The notes: generated by a model from the letters alone, not told the origin. Shown: positions 1-9,660, numbered from the stretch's first letter. The stretch is DNA of 64,000 nt from Spirosoma sp. SC4-14 (GCF_037201965.1 NZ_CP147518.1:1239001-1303000), one strand, 5' to 3'. A program made the numbers and translations.

Positions 1-1226
1 TCGCTGACCAAATCTCCGACGCGCTCATCGATAATTTCCTCGCATTTGATCCGTCCAGTAAAGTAGCCTGCGAAACACTGGTTACAACCGGTCAGGTAGT
101 ATTGGCGGGCGAAATAAAAACAGATACGTACTTAGACGTTCAACGAATCACGCGGGATGTTATCCGCAAGATTGGTTATACCAAAAGCGAATATATGTTC
201 GAAGCTAACTCCTGTGGTATTTTCTCGGCGTTGCACGACCAGTCGGCCGATATTAACCAGGGTGTTGACCGGAAGGTAGAACATGAAGATTTCGAGAGTC
301 ATGCCAATGCGCAGGGCGCGGGCGATCAGGGCATGATGTTCGGTTATGCAACTAACGAAACCGACAACTTTATGCCTTTGCCGCTGGATCTGGCTCATGC
401 CATCCTGCGCGAAATGTCGTTTATTCGGAACCACGAGCTTCATCTGATGCCCTACCTGCGCCCAGATGCCAAATCGCAGGTAACAATCGAGTATTCTGAC
501 GACCATCAGCCAATTCGCATCGATACCATTGTCGTATCGACCCAGCACGACGAATTTGCGGATGACGAAACTATGTTGAGTAAAATCAAACACGATATTA
601 TTAACATCGTCATTCCTCGGGTAAAAGCGGCTCAGAAAACAGAATTGCACCACTTATTTACCGATGATATTACCTATTACATTAACCCAACGGGTAAGTT
701 TGTGATTGGTGGGCCACATGGCGATACGGGGCTAACAGGCCGGAAAATTATTGTGGATACTTATGGCGGCAAAGGTGCCCATGGGGGAGGAGCTTTCTCG
801 GGTAAAGATCCCTCGAAAGTTGACCGTTCGGCGGCTTATGCAACCCGTCATATTGCCAAAAACCTGGTTGCTGCCGGTCTTTGCGATCAGGTACTGGTGC
901 AGGTTTCGTATGCAATTGGAGTTGCCCAGCCTTGTGGATTGTATGTCAATACGTATGGTACGGCCAAGGTTGATATGCACGATGGCGAAATTGCTGAGAA
1001 AGTAGGACAAATTTTCGATATGCGCCCCTATGCCATCGAACAGCGCCTGAAACTTCGGAATCCGATCTATTTCGAAACGGCAGCTTATGGACACATGGGC
1101 CGTAAGAACGAGATTGTGAAGAAAACGTTCGGGTCGAACGGCCATTCTAAAGAGGTGGAAGTTGAACTGTTTACCTGGGAAAAACTCGATTTCGTTGATC
1201 AGGTTAAAGCCGTATTTGGTCTATAA
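1..1226 (+). CDS. metK: S-adenosylmethionine synthase (5' truncated by window edge)
   Basis: Cytosolic enzyme that makes S-adenosylmethionine from ATP and methionine. The reading frame is already open at position 3 (ADQISDAL...), so the true start lies before the window and only the first few tens of residues are missing. The family hallmarks are clear: the ACETLVTTG segment near the N-terminus, [20 protein letters not shown] in the middle and [20 protein letters not shown], which contains the phosphate-binding loop. The stop at 1224-1226 is followed directly by a hairpin terminator. A TTG at 102 lies in frame but is internal to the conserved N-terminal domain, so it is not the real start. 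Identification is secure. Confidence 0.97.
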   Translation, partial: ADQISDALIDNFLAFDPSSKVACETLVTTGQVVLAGEIKTDTYLDVQRITRDVIRKIGYTKSEYMFEANSCGIFSALHDQSADINQGVDRKVEHEDFESHANAQGAGDQGMMFGYATNETDNFMPLPLDLAHAILREMSFIRNHELHLMPYLRPDAKSQVTIEYSDDHQPIRIDTIVVSTQHDEFADDETMLSKIKHDIINIVIPRVKAAQKTELHHLFTDDITYYINPTGKFVIGGPHGDTGLTGRKIIVDTYGGKGAHGGGAFSGKDPSKVDRSAAYATRHIAKNLVAAGLCDQVLVQVSYAIGVAQPCGLYVNTYGTAKVDMHDGEIAEKVGQIFDMRPYAIEQRLKLRNPIYFETAAYGHMGRKNEIVKKTFGSNGHSKEVEVELFTWEKLDFVDQVKAVFGL

Positions 1227-1250
1227 TCGATTTGAATCTATAACAAAAAA

Positions 1251-1279
1251 GCCACCCGAACAGGTGGCTATTTTTGTTT
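1251..1279 (+). terminator. Hairpin terminator between metK and hpf
   Basis: GCCACC at 1251 pairs with GGTGGC at 1263-1268 around a 6-nt loop. It is preceded by an A-run and followed by TATTTTTGTTTTT, so it can end transcription from both convergent genes. Confidence 0.85.
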
Positions 1280-1295
1280 TTAGTAAGTATTGGTT

Positions 1296-1673
1296 TTATA
1301 ACTCATCGGGTTCGAAAACCTCCTCTTCGGCTTCCATTCTGGATTTAGCTTCGGTTATAGCCGGACTGAATATATCGTTTCGTTTCTGTTTGCAACGGAC
1401 GAGTTTGTCTTTTAATACCTCAAGAACTTTGTCGGTTGCGCTCTCAAAGCTTTTATCGTGGTCTTTCACGAACAGCTCCTTGCCCGGAACCGTCAGTCGA
1501 ACTTCCACGACTTTTTCCTTGATTTTGTTAGAGTCTGCACCGTCTAACTTAAGGAACACCTCCGCGCCAATAATTCGATCATGGAAGGTGTCTAATTTGT
1601 TCAGTTTCGCCTGGATAAAATCTAACAGGGTCTGATCGGCCGTAAAGCGTACGGCATGAATTTGTAGTCTCAT
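1296..1673 (-). CDS. hpf: Ribosome hibernation-promoting factor, short HPF/RaiA type
   Basis: About 125 residues of the HPF/YfiA family, which bind the 30S decoding region and silence or dimerise ribosomes in stationary phase. The N-terminus MRLQIHAVRF and the central VEVRLTVPGKELFVKDHDKS followed by SATDKVLEVLKDKLVR match the family beta-alpha-beta fold. The frame extends upstream to 1772, but the ATG at 1673 gives the usual family N-terminus and is preferred. The acidic tail (EAEEEVFEPDEL) lacks the long C-terminal dimerisation domain, so this is a short form. It is convergent with metK. Confidence 0.88.
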   Translation of the reverse strand: MRLQIHAVRFTADQTLLDFIQAKLNKLDTFHDRIIGAEVFLKLDGADSNKIKEKVVEVRLTVPGKELFVKDHDKSFESATDKVLEVLKDKLVRCKQKRNDIFSPAITEAKSRMEAEEEVFEPDEL

Positions 1674-1888
1674 TGTGTCGCTTTTAAAAGTGAACTGAAA
1701 TAGGAACATCAATGGACTATCTAAGTTTGGGTATCTTAGCCACAATGTCAAGCCCGGATGGGAAAGATACAATTGTGTTTCACGCTGGAGTAATACTGAG
1801 TTAATATAAGGCTTCGTAACGAGCTGTTTACATCTGTACGTGGAACAGTACTTAACAAAAGTTCTTTATAAAATATAATTTCAAAATA

Positions 1889-3250
1889 CTACTGTAGGTA
1901 AATTTTGATTGACTGACGAGGTCGAAGCGTAATCAGGGGTTGGGTAGTGATCTGTAGATCGGGTACTGGTTTAAGGTCAAACCGATTTAATAACACCGTC
2001 AGTAGGGCCTGCATTTCCATGAGCGCAAACTGATTACCTATGCACAGGCGCGGGCCACCACCAAAGGGCAGAAAAGCATAGGCATGACGTTCGCGAGCCT
2101 TATCGGGTGCGAATCGGTCAGGATCGAACCGGTCGGGGTTTGGCCAACTGACCGGATCGTGATGCAGCACATAGGGACTTATTAATACACCGCTGTTGGC
2201 TTCCAGCCGATAGTTGCCAAACTGGTCGGGGCCCAGCGACAGGCGGCTCATAATCCAGGCCGGTGGGTAGAGCCGTAGCGATTCGTTGACGACCCGCGAC
2301 AAATACGGCATAGCTCGTAAATCGTCGGCAGATGGGCGTTTGCGCTGACCAAGTGTTGCCTGGATTTCGGCTTTGATCCGGGCCAGAACTTCAGGATGCT
2401 GAGCCAGCAAATGGAGTGTCCAGGCCATTGAGGTCGCCGTAGTTTCGTGTCCTGCCGTAAAGAGTGTCACCATCTCGTCGCGAAGCTGTTCATCCGACAT
2501 TCTTTCGCCCGTTTCTTCATCTATGGCATGTAGCAGCATATCCAGCAGATCGTCGCGGTGCTGGTCGGTTTGGCGTCGGGATTCAATTATTCCGAAAATC
2601 AGGTTATTAACCTGGGCAGTTGCTTTGTTGAAAGCCCGGTTGTCGGGTGTGGGTACCCATTTCGGAAGGCGAATGGGATTGATAACGGCATTGTTGGCAA
2701 CGTGGTTGAGATTTGCCAGCGCCTTCGACAGATCGTCGAGTTCATCGGCCAGACTACTGCCAAATAGTGTTCGGGTAACAATTCGTAAGGTAACGTCGGT
2801 TGTGGCAGTTGAGATGTTGACGGGGCCTTTTGACGCACTCTGTTCCAGTCGGTTTACCCAGCTAATGGCTTCGTCGATCATGGTTTCGGCCAGCAGTGCC
2901 AGCTTTTGCCGATGAAAGGCCGGTTGAGCCAGCCGACGTTGCCTGCGCCAGAAGTCGCCCTCGCTGGTTAGCAGGCCGTTTCCCAGAAATTCCCGCAGAA
3001 TAGCAAACGATTTTCCCCGGCCATAATTGCGGTTGTTTTCCTGAATAACCTGTTTGGTTTCTTCGGGCTTAAGCATGAGCGTTGTGGTTCGGTTGCCAAC
3101 CTGAATGCGAACCATGCGCTGCTCGCCGTAGGTGTCTAACAAACGGCGCATAAAGGCTAGTGGATTGCGTATGTACTCAAACGAATTACCAACAAGTGGC
3201 AAGCCAGGGTGGACCGGAATAGGCAGAATCGTAGCGTGCATTGCTTCCAT
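1889..3250 (-). CDS. Cytochrome P450
   Basis: A 453-residue soluble P450 monooxygenase. The I-helix oxygen-activation motif AGHETTA is near residue 265, the K-helix ESLR near 323 and the heme loop FGGGPRLCIGN places the thiolate ligand at about Cys403. No N-terminal membrane anchor is visible. The overall pattern (PGLPLVGNSFEY start, PERFDPDRF-like segment) resembles the CYP102/CYP4-like fatty-acid or terpene hydroxylases of Bacteroidota. The substrate cannot be told from sequence. No ferredoxin or reductase gene is adjacent, so electrons must come from partners elsewhere. It stands alone, transcribed leftward. Confidence 0.93.
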   Translation of the reverse strand: MEAMHATILPIPVHPGLPLVGNSFEYIRNPLAFMRRLLDTYGEQRMVRIQVGNRTTTLMLKPEETKQVIQENNRNYGRGKSFAILREFLGNGLLTSEGDFWRRQRRLAQPAFHRQKLALLAETMIDEAISWVNRLEQSASKGPVNISTATTDVTLRIVTRTLFGSSLADELDDLSKALANLNHVANNAVINPIRLPKWVPTPDNRAFNKATAQVNNLIFGIIESRRQTDQHRDDLLDMLLHAIDEETGERMSDEQLRDEMVTLFTAGHETTATSMAWTLHLLAQHPEVLARIKAEIQATLGQRKRPSADDLRAMPYLSRVVNESLRLYPPAWIMSRLSLGPDQFGNYRLEANSGVLISPYVLHHDPVSWPNPDRFDPDRFAPDKARERHAYAFLPFGGGPRLCIGNQFALMEMQALLTVLLNRFDLKPVPDLQITTQPLITLRPRQSIKIYLQ

Positions 3251-3314
3251 AAGAGAACAGGTTACTGGCGAGTACTATCGTTAGAACGACGGCAGCAAGT
3301 ATATGCCGACGTGG

Positions 3315-4184
3315 TTATACTAATTTGTAGTTACGGTATTCGCCCATGCGCCAGCCGGTTAGTTTTTCAATAAAAATCTTCAGGCGGTTTTTGAACGAGT
3401 ATTTTTTCTCGCGGATGTCGAAGTCGAATTGCCAGTGCTGGGCATGTATGCGTGGCTGCATAACAGCGGGGTGTGTTTCTTTGAACTCCGCCAGGGCATC
3501 AATGCTCTTATAGTCGAACTGATCGAGTGTTGGGCGACCCTTTATTTCGTCGTCGGTATGCCAGAAGCGTTGAACGGCATTGAGCTTCCGTTGCTGTACT
3601 TCCGGCGGTTTTACCCAGCCGTAATGATAAATATAGGCATCGATCAGCTTAACGTGTAGTTTCTGATTATCCGTTGTTCGAAAGCCCTGTGCATCGCGGT
3701 ATGCCCTAACATTACCCGTATTGCGAATTACCCGAATCTCGCGTCGATACCACTGGGGAGAATCGCCCACGTAACGATAGGAACCGTAGAAATGCAGGTA
3801 CTTGAAGAGGAGGCCTTCTACGTCGGGCTGGTTTATATAGCGTTCCATCGCCTGCCGAACCACCGGCAGGTATCGCTCATGCAAAACTTCATCGCCCTGA
3901 ATATAGAAAGCCCAGTCAGTATCGGGCAAAATAGTGGCCAGCGCTTTATTGGTTTCAACGGCAAGCACTTGCCCCCCTGCTCGCAACGAATCGTCCCATA
4001 TGGTTTCAATAATGCGAATTTTAGGAGAATCGATGCTTTTGATCAGTGCCAGTGTATCGTCTTCAGACTTGCCAACAGCTATTACAAATTCATCACAGAG
4101 TGGCAAAACAGACTGAATAGCCTCAAGAATAGGGTAATCGAACTTAAGAGCATTTCGAACAATACTGAACCCGGTAACTTTCAT
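3315..4184 (-). CDS. Family 2-like glycosyltransferase
   Basis: A protein of about 289 residues with a GT-A type N-terminal fold: MKVTGFSIVRNA, then LPLCDEFVIAVGKSEDDT and the acceptor/metal region DWAFYIQGDEVLHE. This resembles bacterial GT2-type transferases that act on surface glycans. The frame is open to 4220, but the ATG at 4184 gives the conserved start and avoids a non-conserved 12-residue extension. The C-terminus is basic (FSFKNRLKIFIEKLTGWRMGEYR-type helix). Donor and acceptor sugars are unknown. The P450 gene follows downstream in the same direction. Confidence 0.8.
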   Translation of the reverse strand: MKVTGFSIVRNALKFDYPILEAIQSVLPLCDEFVIAVGKSEDDTLALIKSIDSPKIRIIETIWDDSLRAGGQVLAVETNKALATILPDTDWAFYIQGDEVLHERYLPVVRQAMERYINQPDVEGLLFKYLHFYGSYRYVGDSPQWYRREIRVIRNTGNVRAYRDAQGFRTTDNQKLHVKLIDAYIYHYGWVKPPEVQQRKLNAVQRFWHTDDEIKGRPTLDQFDYKSIDALAEFKETHPAVMQPRIHAQHWQFDFDIREKKYSFKNRLKIFIEKLTGWRMGEYRNYKLV

Positions 4185-4234
4185 ACAGTGAAATAACGAA
4201 CGGCGGGTATAAAGATACAAGTCCGGCGCTGTAA

Positions 4235-4531
4235 CTACATATTCCGAATGAATTCTTCCAGCGCGTTAAGGTGATCGGTAAATGCCTGGCGTCCGGTGTT
4301 GGTAGCCGAATAGGTGGTATTCGGTTTGCGGCCAATAAATTGTTTCTGCACCAACACATAGCCCGACTCTTCCAGCGCCCGAAGGTGGGTGGCCAGATTA
4401 CCATCGGTAAGACCGAGCAGTTCTTTAAGCGCATTGAAACTCATGGCGTCATTTACCATCAGAATCGACATGATATTCAGCCGCGCTTTACTCTCAAATG
4501 CTTTATTAAACTGAGCCAGCAGATCTTTCAT
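4235..4531 (-). CDS. Winged-helix transcriptional regulator
   Basis: A 98-residue single-domain DNA-binding protein. The pattern MSFNALKELLGLTDGNLATH followed by LRALEESGYV and GRKPNTTYSATNTGRQAF is the wing helix-turn-helix of the ArsR/PadR-like HTH_34 group. Its start overlaps the stop of the upstream membrane-protein gene (4528-5175) by 4 bases, so the two are translationally coupled. In Bacteroidota such pairs often work as a regulator with a small membrane partner. What it regulates is unknown. Confidence 0.85.
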   Translation of the reverse strand: MKDLLAQFNKAFESKARLNIMSILMVNDAMSFNALKELLGLTDGNLATHLRALEESGYVLVQKQFIGRKPNTTYSATNTGRQAFTDHLNALEEFIRNM

Positions 4532-5175
4532 GCAGTATTGCGTTCGTATTTATAATACATGGCCATACCGTATACGATATGCAGCACACCGAAACCAACG
4601 GCCCATGTCAGCAGATTATAACCCGGCCAGAACAGCGAAAGCAGACCCAGGGCAATCTCGCAGTAACTCAGCGACTCTACATCGCGAACCGTGTATTTGC
4701 TACCATTGAGCAGCGCCAGCCCATAAAAAATCAATGTGGCCGGAAACGCCATCCAGATCAGATTGTAATACAGCAGTCCCAGACAAAAAATGCCTCCCGT
4801 GGCCAATGGTACTGCCAGCGCCCATAGCAATCGCTGAGATGAGCTATTCCAGACGCTAAGGCCCTGATTACGGGCTTTTCGAACGGTAAAATAGGTGCCA
4901 CTTAGCAGAGCCGCTACTAAAACAACAACAGCTACTGTAACTAAAAATTCCCGAATGGCCTGATGAGCGGCATCATCGTATAGTTCGAGTCGCTGATAGC
5001 TTAGTGCCTTAAATACATCAGTCTGAAGTCGCATATACACAACCGCAGCTCCGGCAAGTGCAATAACACCCGCCGATACGCCCGACAGACCGCTCAACGA
5101 CAGAAATTTGGAGGAGCGTTCCATCATGCTGCGGATTTCCGTCAGCGTCTGTAGATGTTCGCGCGATTCGTGCAT
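4528..5175 (-). CDS. Multi-pass membrane protein coupled to the winged-helix regulator
   Basis: 215 residues with a short cytosolic N-terminus (LQTLTEIRSMMERSSKFLSL) and about six hydrophobic segments, including SGVSAGVIALAGAAVVYM, FLVTVAVVVLVAALLSGTYF, PLATGGIFCLGLLYYNLIWM and LLTWAVGFGVLHIVYGMAMY. It has no enzymatic motif that I recognise. The stop overlaps the regulator start by 4 bases, so the two form an operon. A sensory or regulatory role at the membrane is inferred only from this pairing. Confidence 0.75.
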   Translation of the reverse strand: MHESREHLQTLTEIRSMMERSSKFLSLSGLSGVSAGVIALAGAAVVYMRLQTDVFKALSYQRLELYDDAAHQAIREFLVTVAVVVLVAALLSGTYFTVRKARNQGLSVWNSSSQRLLWALAVPLATGGIFCLGLLYYNLIWMAFPATLIFYGLALLNGSKYTVRDVESLSYCEIALGLLSLFWPGYNLLTWAVGFGVLHIVYGMAMYYKYERNTA

Positions 5176-5250
5176 GAGAAAGAAATTAGGGTTCGTGGTG
5201 TTTCGTGTTATATTAAGTGAGAATAAACAAAAATTGGCATAACGATTCGC

Positions 5251-5616
5251 TTAAAGTATTGCCAGCAACTTGCCACCGAGAATAATCAGGCCAACTAGTA
5301 CTGCCGTAATGGCCATGATCAATACAGCACCCGACGACAGATCTTTGATGGCTTTGATTTGCGGATGCAAACCCGGCGAAACAAAGTCACAAAGCTTTTC
5401 AATGGCCGTATTGAATGCTTCGGCTGCCCAAACCAGGCCAATCTGAATCAGAATAATAGACCACTCGACGCGACTAAGATCCAGAAGAAAACCTGCCAAC
5501 ATAACCACAATCGCGATTAATAAATGGACTCTGGCGTTGTTTTCATACCGAAATAAGTCGATTATACCTTGCCCTGCAAATCCGAAGCTACGCCAAACCT
5601 TACGAAAGTTGATCAT
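5251..5616 (-). CDS. dgkA: Diacylglycerol / undecaprenol kinase
   Basis: A 121-residue three-helix integral membrane kinase that phosphorylates diacylglycerol or undecaprenol for lipid recycling. The signature EAFNTAIEKLCDF with the downstream IKAIKDLSSGAVL is the active-site region of the DgkA/UdpK family, with the catalytic Glu and the metal-binding Glu/Asp present. The N-terminal ENNARVHL also matches. The length is typical. The Bacteroidota and Gram-positive forms often prefer undecaprenol, so the substrate is left open. Confidence 0.9.
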   Translation of the reverse strand: MINFRKVWRSFGFAGQGIIDLFRYENNARVHLLIAIVVMLAGFLLDLSRVEWSIILIQIGLVWAAEAFNTAIEKLCDFVSPGLHPQIKAIKDLSSGAVLIMAITAVLVGLIILGGKLLAIL

Positions 5617-5700
5617 GGAGCAAACATACCATTGAAGTTGTTTAATCGAGACAGCTAGTTCTACTTTCTCCTGGTGTTTTTTGTCGAATTCACCAACGAC

Positions 5701-6198
5701 CTAGGGTGAAAATAGTTTTACTTTAGTATGCTCAAATTGACGCCCGTCGAACACATCGCCCATTAGCAGGTCGCCACGGACTTTCAGATAAGGTTGTTTA
5801 ACAGACCGGGGCAGGTCGAATACCAGTTGCGTTGAGTCGATACGCCCCGCCAGCGTTGTGTAGTGAGCTTTCCATCCAAATGGATGTAAATTATCTAGCT
5901 GTTGCTGAGCGGTAAGGCTATTTTCGTAAACGTTACCCTTATAGTCGACAATGAAAGCCGTATTATTGTCCCAGTGATGTTCAACTCGTTTGGCTTCATT
6001 GTCGACCCGGAAGGTAATGATCCAGAATTTTCCTTCAGGTTTCAGAGCGCCAAGGCTATCGTAAACAACTACCTGCTCGGCCGAATAGATAAAATCGTCG
6101 TGTCGAATGGGTTGGCCAAGCGAAATTTCCTTATTCGCTGCTGGTTGACAACCCCATAATGAAGCCAGTGCGAGAAATAACAGATGCCAGGAGTTCAT
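5701..6198 (-). CDS. Lipoprotein, DUF4352-like immunoglobulin-fold protein
   Basis: 165 residues starting with a lipoprotein signal (MNSWHLLFLALASLWGC, lipobox LWGC, Cys17). The mature part (EGKFWIITFRVDNEAKRVEHHWDN, then VYENS, and TQLVFDLPRS) has the beta-sandwich pattern of DUF4352 or telomeric-repeat-like extracellular domains. It is probably anchored to a membrane facing the periplasm. It lies just upstream of dgkA and downstream of a DUF1361 gene on the same strand. Its function is unknown. Confidence 0.7.
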   Translation of the reverse strand: MNSWHLLFLALASLWGCQPAANKEISLGQPIRHDDFIYSAEQVVVYDSLGALKPEGKFWIITFRVDNEAKRVEHHWDNNTAFIVDYKGNVYENSLTAQQQLDNLHPFGWKAHYTTLAGRIDSTQLVFDLPRSVKQPYLKVRGDLLMGDVFDGRQFEHTKVKLFSP

Positions 6199-6215
6199 GA
6201 GTATGTATGTTTGGT

Positions 6216-6914
6216 TTACCGGTTCTTTTCAGAATCGACATACCACCAGAATGCTGCGTAGAGCACGATCAGAACGAAGCCATAGGCCAGGGTCAGTTTC
6301 AGGCTCAGGTGATTTTGAGCAGCTGCCGTAATGGCCTCCACCAGAGCCAGTGGCTGAGCCAGCACATCCCAGCTATTCCAACGGCCAAAACGACCCAGAT
6401 AAATCCCAAATCCCGACAAGAGTTGGCTGCCCAGCAAAATGAGCCAGGTTAAACCTGTGCCCGTTAGTGGCAGCATCATTCGATGGACAACCAAGGTGGA
6501 GTATAAACCAGCCAGTAATCCGGTCAAGGCAAACAGAAACAAGGTCATGGTGTCGAACCATAGTAAAGGAAAATCGATGTTCTTAATGTGATATAGGTCG
6601 GTAATAATATAAGGCGCATTAGGTAAAAAGGCCAGCCAGATAGTTAAACCTATTCCCAGAAGCCAGCTATTACGAAAACCTGCCGATCGGAGATCGCGAA
6701 GGATCAGAACCACGCCCAGCGGAAAAAAAGCCAGAAAGAGGTTCCAGGTAAGCATGATGAAGAACCACCAGTTACCGGTTAGTAAGCCCCGTGCTGTTAC
6801 CAGACACATGCCGGCTGTTGTGAGGGCTGCTAAGGCTCTTAGCCCCTTACTGCTTTGTGGAGGTGCCGTTTGACCCAGAGGGCGATCAGGAGAAAAATAG
6901 ATCAAATTTTGCAT
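6216..6914 (-). CDS. DUF1361 membrane protein
   Basis: 232 residues with about six transmembrane segments. The DUF1361 hallmarks are present: LTWNLFLAFFPLGVVL, AFLPNAPYIITDLYH and the terminal LGRFGRWNSWDV. The family is widespread in bacteria and has no assigned function. It is 17 bp from the lipoprotein gene, suggesting co-transcription. Confidence 0.85.
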   Translation of the reverse strand: MQNLIYFSPDRPLGQTAPPQSSKGLRALAALTTAGMCLVTARGLLTGNWWFFIMLTWNLFLAFFPLGVVLILRDLRSAGFRNSWLLGIGLTIWLAFLPNAPYIITDLYHIKNIDFPLLWFDTMTLFLFALTGLLAGLYSTLVVHRMMLPLTGTGLTWLILLGSQLLSGFGIYLGRFGRWNSWDVLAQPLALVEAITAAAQNHLSLKLTLAYGFVLIVLYAAFWWYVDSEKNR

Positions 6915-7012
6915 ATTAAAAGTACTTTGTTTTGCAAAGTAAATAAAAATAATGGCTTCCTGTCAAGTATATTATGGCTGCTTTTTTTGAGTGAAGACGT
7001 TTGGTTAGTTAT

Positions 7013-7053
7013 GCATAAGAAAAGCCAGTCGTTTAAACTGGCTTTTCTTATGC
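7013..7053 (-). terminator. Long perfect hairpin, terminator of the 7075-7674 gene
   Basis: A 17-bp perfect stem: GCATAAGAAAAGCCAGT at 7013-7029 pairs with its complement at 7037-7053. It has T-rich flanks and lies directly downstream of the leftward secreted-protein gene. Confidence 0.75.
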
Positions 7054-7074
7054 AGATTGTATTTCGCTTAGCTC

Positions 7075-7674
7075 TTATTCGGCAGCCGAAACAGCCTGAT
7101 GACTATTATCGGTCGTATAAAACAGTTGAAGCAGTTTGCGTGCCTGCTCGGCTGGTTTTGCATACGAATCATCGATTTTCTCAAAAGCAGCAAATTTTTC
7201 GGGCTGATCGTAGAAAATATCCTTTAGGTTATTGCTTGTGATCAGATGAACCGGCGAATCGGCCTTCCGGCTGAAATAATACTGAACCGGCGAATAAGTA
7301 TTGCCACCGCCCGAAATCCAGATATTTGTTGGCTTACTATAGATATAAACGCGGTCGCTATGTTCTACTTTATACTGATCGCCATCAAAAATCCGGTAAT
7401 CAACACCTTGTTTACGTTCGCCCCACAAGTCTGATAGTGGAATTTTTTCTTCGGGGGCATTCGGCTGATCAACTTTTATGGCCCGCTCGAAGGTTTCCTG
7501 ATGGAGCCGGTACCCAGCCTGGCCATCATTGAAACTATCGGTTAATTGATGTTTCGCGAAATCGGCAGCCGATAGGTAAATACCGTTTTCTGGAAATGGA
7601 GCAAAAGGATTAGTTTGTTGAGCCTGAGTCGAAAAGGGCAGTGCAGCAAGCGCTGCCAGTACTATAACTTTCAT
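7075..7674 (-). CDS. Secreted protein of unknown function
   Basis: 199 residues with a cleavable signal peptide (MKVIVLAALAALPFSTQAQ, cleavage after AQA). The mature domain (NGIYLSAADFAKHQLTDSF, then YRIFDGDQYKVEHSDRVYIYSK) is typical of periplasmic Bacteroidota proteins that I cannot assign to a family. The end of the protein (ARKLLQLFYTTDNSHQAVSAAE) has no sorting domain. It is a single-gene unit closed by a strong hairpin. Confidence 0.75.
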   Translation of the reverse strand: MKVIVLAALAALPFSTQAQQTNPFAPFPENGIYLSAADFAKHQLTDSFNDGQAGYRLHQETFERAIKVDQPNAPEEKIPLSDLWGERKQGVDYRIFDGDQYKVEHSDRVYIYSKPTNIWISGGGNTYSPVQYYFSRKADSPVHLITSNNLKDIFYDQPEKFAAFEKIDDSYAKPAEQARKLLQLFYTTDNSHQAVSAAE

Positions 7675-7994
7675 AACAATAAGACGTGATAGTGAAACAA
7701 AAAAAGAATAGAACTCAGTAGCCAGCCTCCTCTGTAATATGAATACTCTGACCGCTGTTCCAGTAACTGTGTTTCATTCGCCTGATTGATAATATGTTGT
7801 TGAGTGATGCAAATTTGGCCGTATGAGATTATAATGGGATAAGTTTTACGTTAATAAGTAGTTAAAAATCAGGTGATTATGTATTTAGTGAAGATAAATG
7901 GTCGAATAGTCCTATTGCAATACAGGCTTTATTCCGTAGTAAGTTTTATTGCTTACGGAATAAAGCCTGTATTGTAGTAGATACGGGTTTTAGC
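7675..7994. other. Intergenic region with a long hairpin
   Basis: About 320 bp between two leftward genes. It holds the terminator hairpin listed at 7918-7974 and presumably the promoter of the 7075-7674 gene. I see no ORF or RNA gene in it. Confidence 0.6.
7918..7974 (-). terminator. 21-bp stem hairpin downstream of the ABC ATPase gene
   Basis: The arm CAATACAGGCTTTATTCCGT(A) at 7918-7938 is the exact reverse complement of 7954-7974, with a 15-nt loop. It lies 20 bp past the stop of the leftward ABC gene, where a terminator is expected. It lacks a long T-run. Confidence 0.65.
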
Positions 7995-8681
7995 TTAGTG
8001 AGTTTCTTTTACTGCTTCGGTTTCGAGCCAGCCATCTTTCAGCCGTAAAATTCGGGTGCCGTAAGCAGCATTGGCTTCGGAGTGAGTTACCTGCACAATT
8101 GTAACGCCGTCTTTCTTGTTCAGTTCGCTGAAAATTTCCATAATATCGCGTGCCTGATCGGAGTGTAGATTACCTGTTGGCTCATCGGCAAAAATTACCG
8201 ACGGCTCAGCCGCGAGTGCCCGAGCAATACCCACCAATTGTTGTTGCCCGCCCGATAACTGAGCAGGAAACAAATCTTTCTTCGCTACAATATTGAAGCG
8301 GTCGAGCAGTTCGGCAACGCGGCTTTTACGTTCCGATCCGCTCAATCCTTTATAAAGTAATGGCGTTTCGATGTTTTCGTAAACTGTCAGTTCATCAATA
8401 AGGTGGTAAGCCTGAAACACAAAGCCAATCTGCGTACGGTGTAGTTCTGTACGCCGTTTTTCGGAGAGTTTCTGAACAGGTTGATCTTCAAAGAGGTATT
8501 CGCCTTCCGACGGTTCTTCGAGCAAACCAAGAATGTGTAGCAGTGTAGATTTTCCCGAACCCGACGGTCCCATGATCGACACAAATTCACCCTTTGCAAT
8601 ATCGAGCGAGATGTTGCGCAATACATAAATACGACCAAAACCGGCTGGGTAGTATTTAGAAACGTTATTGAGCTGAATCAT
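7995..8681 (-). CDS. ABC transporter ATPase, LolD/MacB type
   Basis: 228 residues, the size of a stand-alone ATPase of the LolCDE/MacB (type VII) ABC group that drives lipoprotein release or efflux across the envelope. Walker A is GPSGSGKS (about residue 39), the signature is LSGGQQQ, Walker B is [10 protein letters not shown] with the catalytic Glu, and the switch His is in VQVTHSEA. The permease gene is not adjacent on either side, so the partner must be elsewhere. LolD is the nearest namesake but cannot be separated from MacB-like ATPases by sequence alone. Confidence 0.88.
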   Translation of the reverse strand: MIQLNNVSKYYPAGFGRIYVLRNISLDIAKGEFVSIMGPSGSGKSTLLHILGLLEEPSEGEYLFEDQPVQKLSEKRRTELHRTQIGFVFQAYHLIDELTVYENIETPLLYKGLSGSERKSRVAELLDRFNIVAKKDLFPAQLSGGQQQLVGIARALAAEPSVIFADEPTGNLHSDQARDIMEIFSELNKKDGVTIVQVTHSEANAAYGTRILRLKDGWLETEAVKETH

Positions 8682-8958
8682 ATGTAATTATCGTTGAACT
8701 ATTTTGGTTAAGGCCTTTTCTCGCTTAGGGCGTATATGAATCTTAACAGTGTTTTCTTTTTGGGTAACAATTTTATTGGTTCAAGTGTCGTGCCAGTTTT
8801 GTAATGATTTAATTTTTAGGTGATTACGGCGGTTTGAGCCTCTTTTTCGTCCGCTAACGGACAGCCACACTACTAAAACCGGACAGAATTTTCGATCATT
8901 CATGCAACATACTGTAGTTTTATCGCATCTTCAATAAAACGAACGCTATTCTTAAGGT

Positions 8959-9660
8959 ATGAAAGCAACTATATTGGCACTTATGGTAGTTACTGCTGGT
9001 ATAAATACGGCCAGCGACGATTGGAAAAAAGACCGCTCTATTGCTGGTTTTAAAGGGCTTAGTGTAAGCAGTGGTATTGATGTATATCTGACTCAGGGTA
9101 GTTCCGAAAAACTGACCATCGAAGCCAAAGGTTTCGACGAAGACGAGGTTGTATCGGAGGTGAAAAACGGAGTTCTTAAACTTTATGTCGACCGTAGAGG
9201 CATTGCAAACTGGAACTTTGGCAAGAACCGCTATGTGAAAGCCTATCTGACTTTTAAACAGCTTACCGAACTTCATGCGTCGGGTGGGGCCGATGTGTTT
9301 GGGCAGAACCGTTTGTCGTTCAGCGATCTGACCCTTAATGCCTCGGGTGGTTCGGATGTGAAACTAGAGCTAAAAGCCGATGAACTCAATGCTTCGGCTT
9401 CGGGCGGAGCCGATATTGTTTTGCAGGGATCGGCCCATAAACTTAATGCCAACGGTTCGGGCGGAGCCGACCTCGATGCGCGTAAACTGACCGTTGAAGT
9501 TTGTAATGCGCATTCGTCGGGCGGGTCCGATGTATATGTCAATGCCAGCCGGGAATTAAGCATGAAAGCTTCGGGAGGCTCCGATATTTATTATTATGGG
9601 TCGGCTAAAGTGCTGGCCAAGAGCGAGTCCGGTGGGTCAGACATTCATCGGAAAGATTAG
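8959..9660 (+). CDS. DUF2807 (head GIN domain) secreted protein
   Basis: 233 residues with a short signal-like start (MKATILALMVVTAGINTA) followed by a DUF2807 beta-helix. The GIN-type motif occurs as FKGLSVSSGIDVYLTQG, and the repeat SGGSD/SGGAD recurs at least seven times at a spacing near 20 residues (ASGGADVFG, ASGGSDVKL, ASGGADIVL, GSGGADLDA, SSGGSDVYV, ASGGSDIYY, ESGGSDIHR). The regular spacing fits one beta-helix turn per repeat. The family is abundant in Bacteroidota and described as putative auto-transporter adhesins, with no proven role. It stands alone. Confidence 0.88.
   Translation: MKATILALMVVTAGINTASDDWKKDRSIAGFKGLSVSSGIDVYLTQGSSEKLTIEAKGFDEDEVVSEVKNGVLKLYVDRRGIANWNFGKNRYVKAYLTFKQLTELHASGGADVFGQNRLSFSDLTLNASGGSDVKLELKADELNASASGGADIVLQGSAHKLNANGSGGADLDARKLTVEVCNAHSSGGSDVYVNASRELSMKASGGSDIYYYGSAKVLAKSESGGSDIHRKD

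Noticed and set aside
8959..9660. SGGSD/SGGAD repeats as a possible novel secreted repeat protein.
   Set aside because: They are the normal turn motif of DUF2807 beta-helix proteins, common in Bacteroidota.
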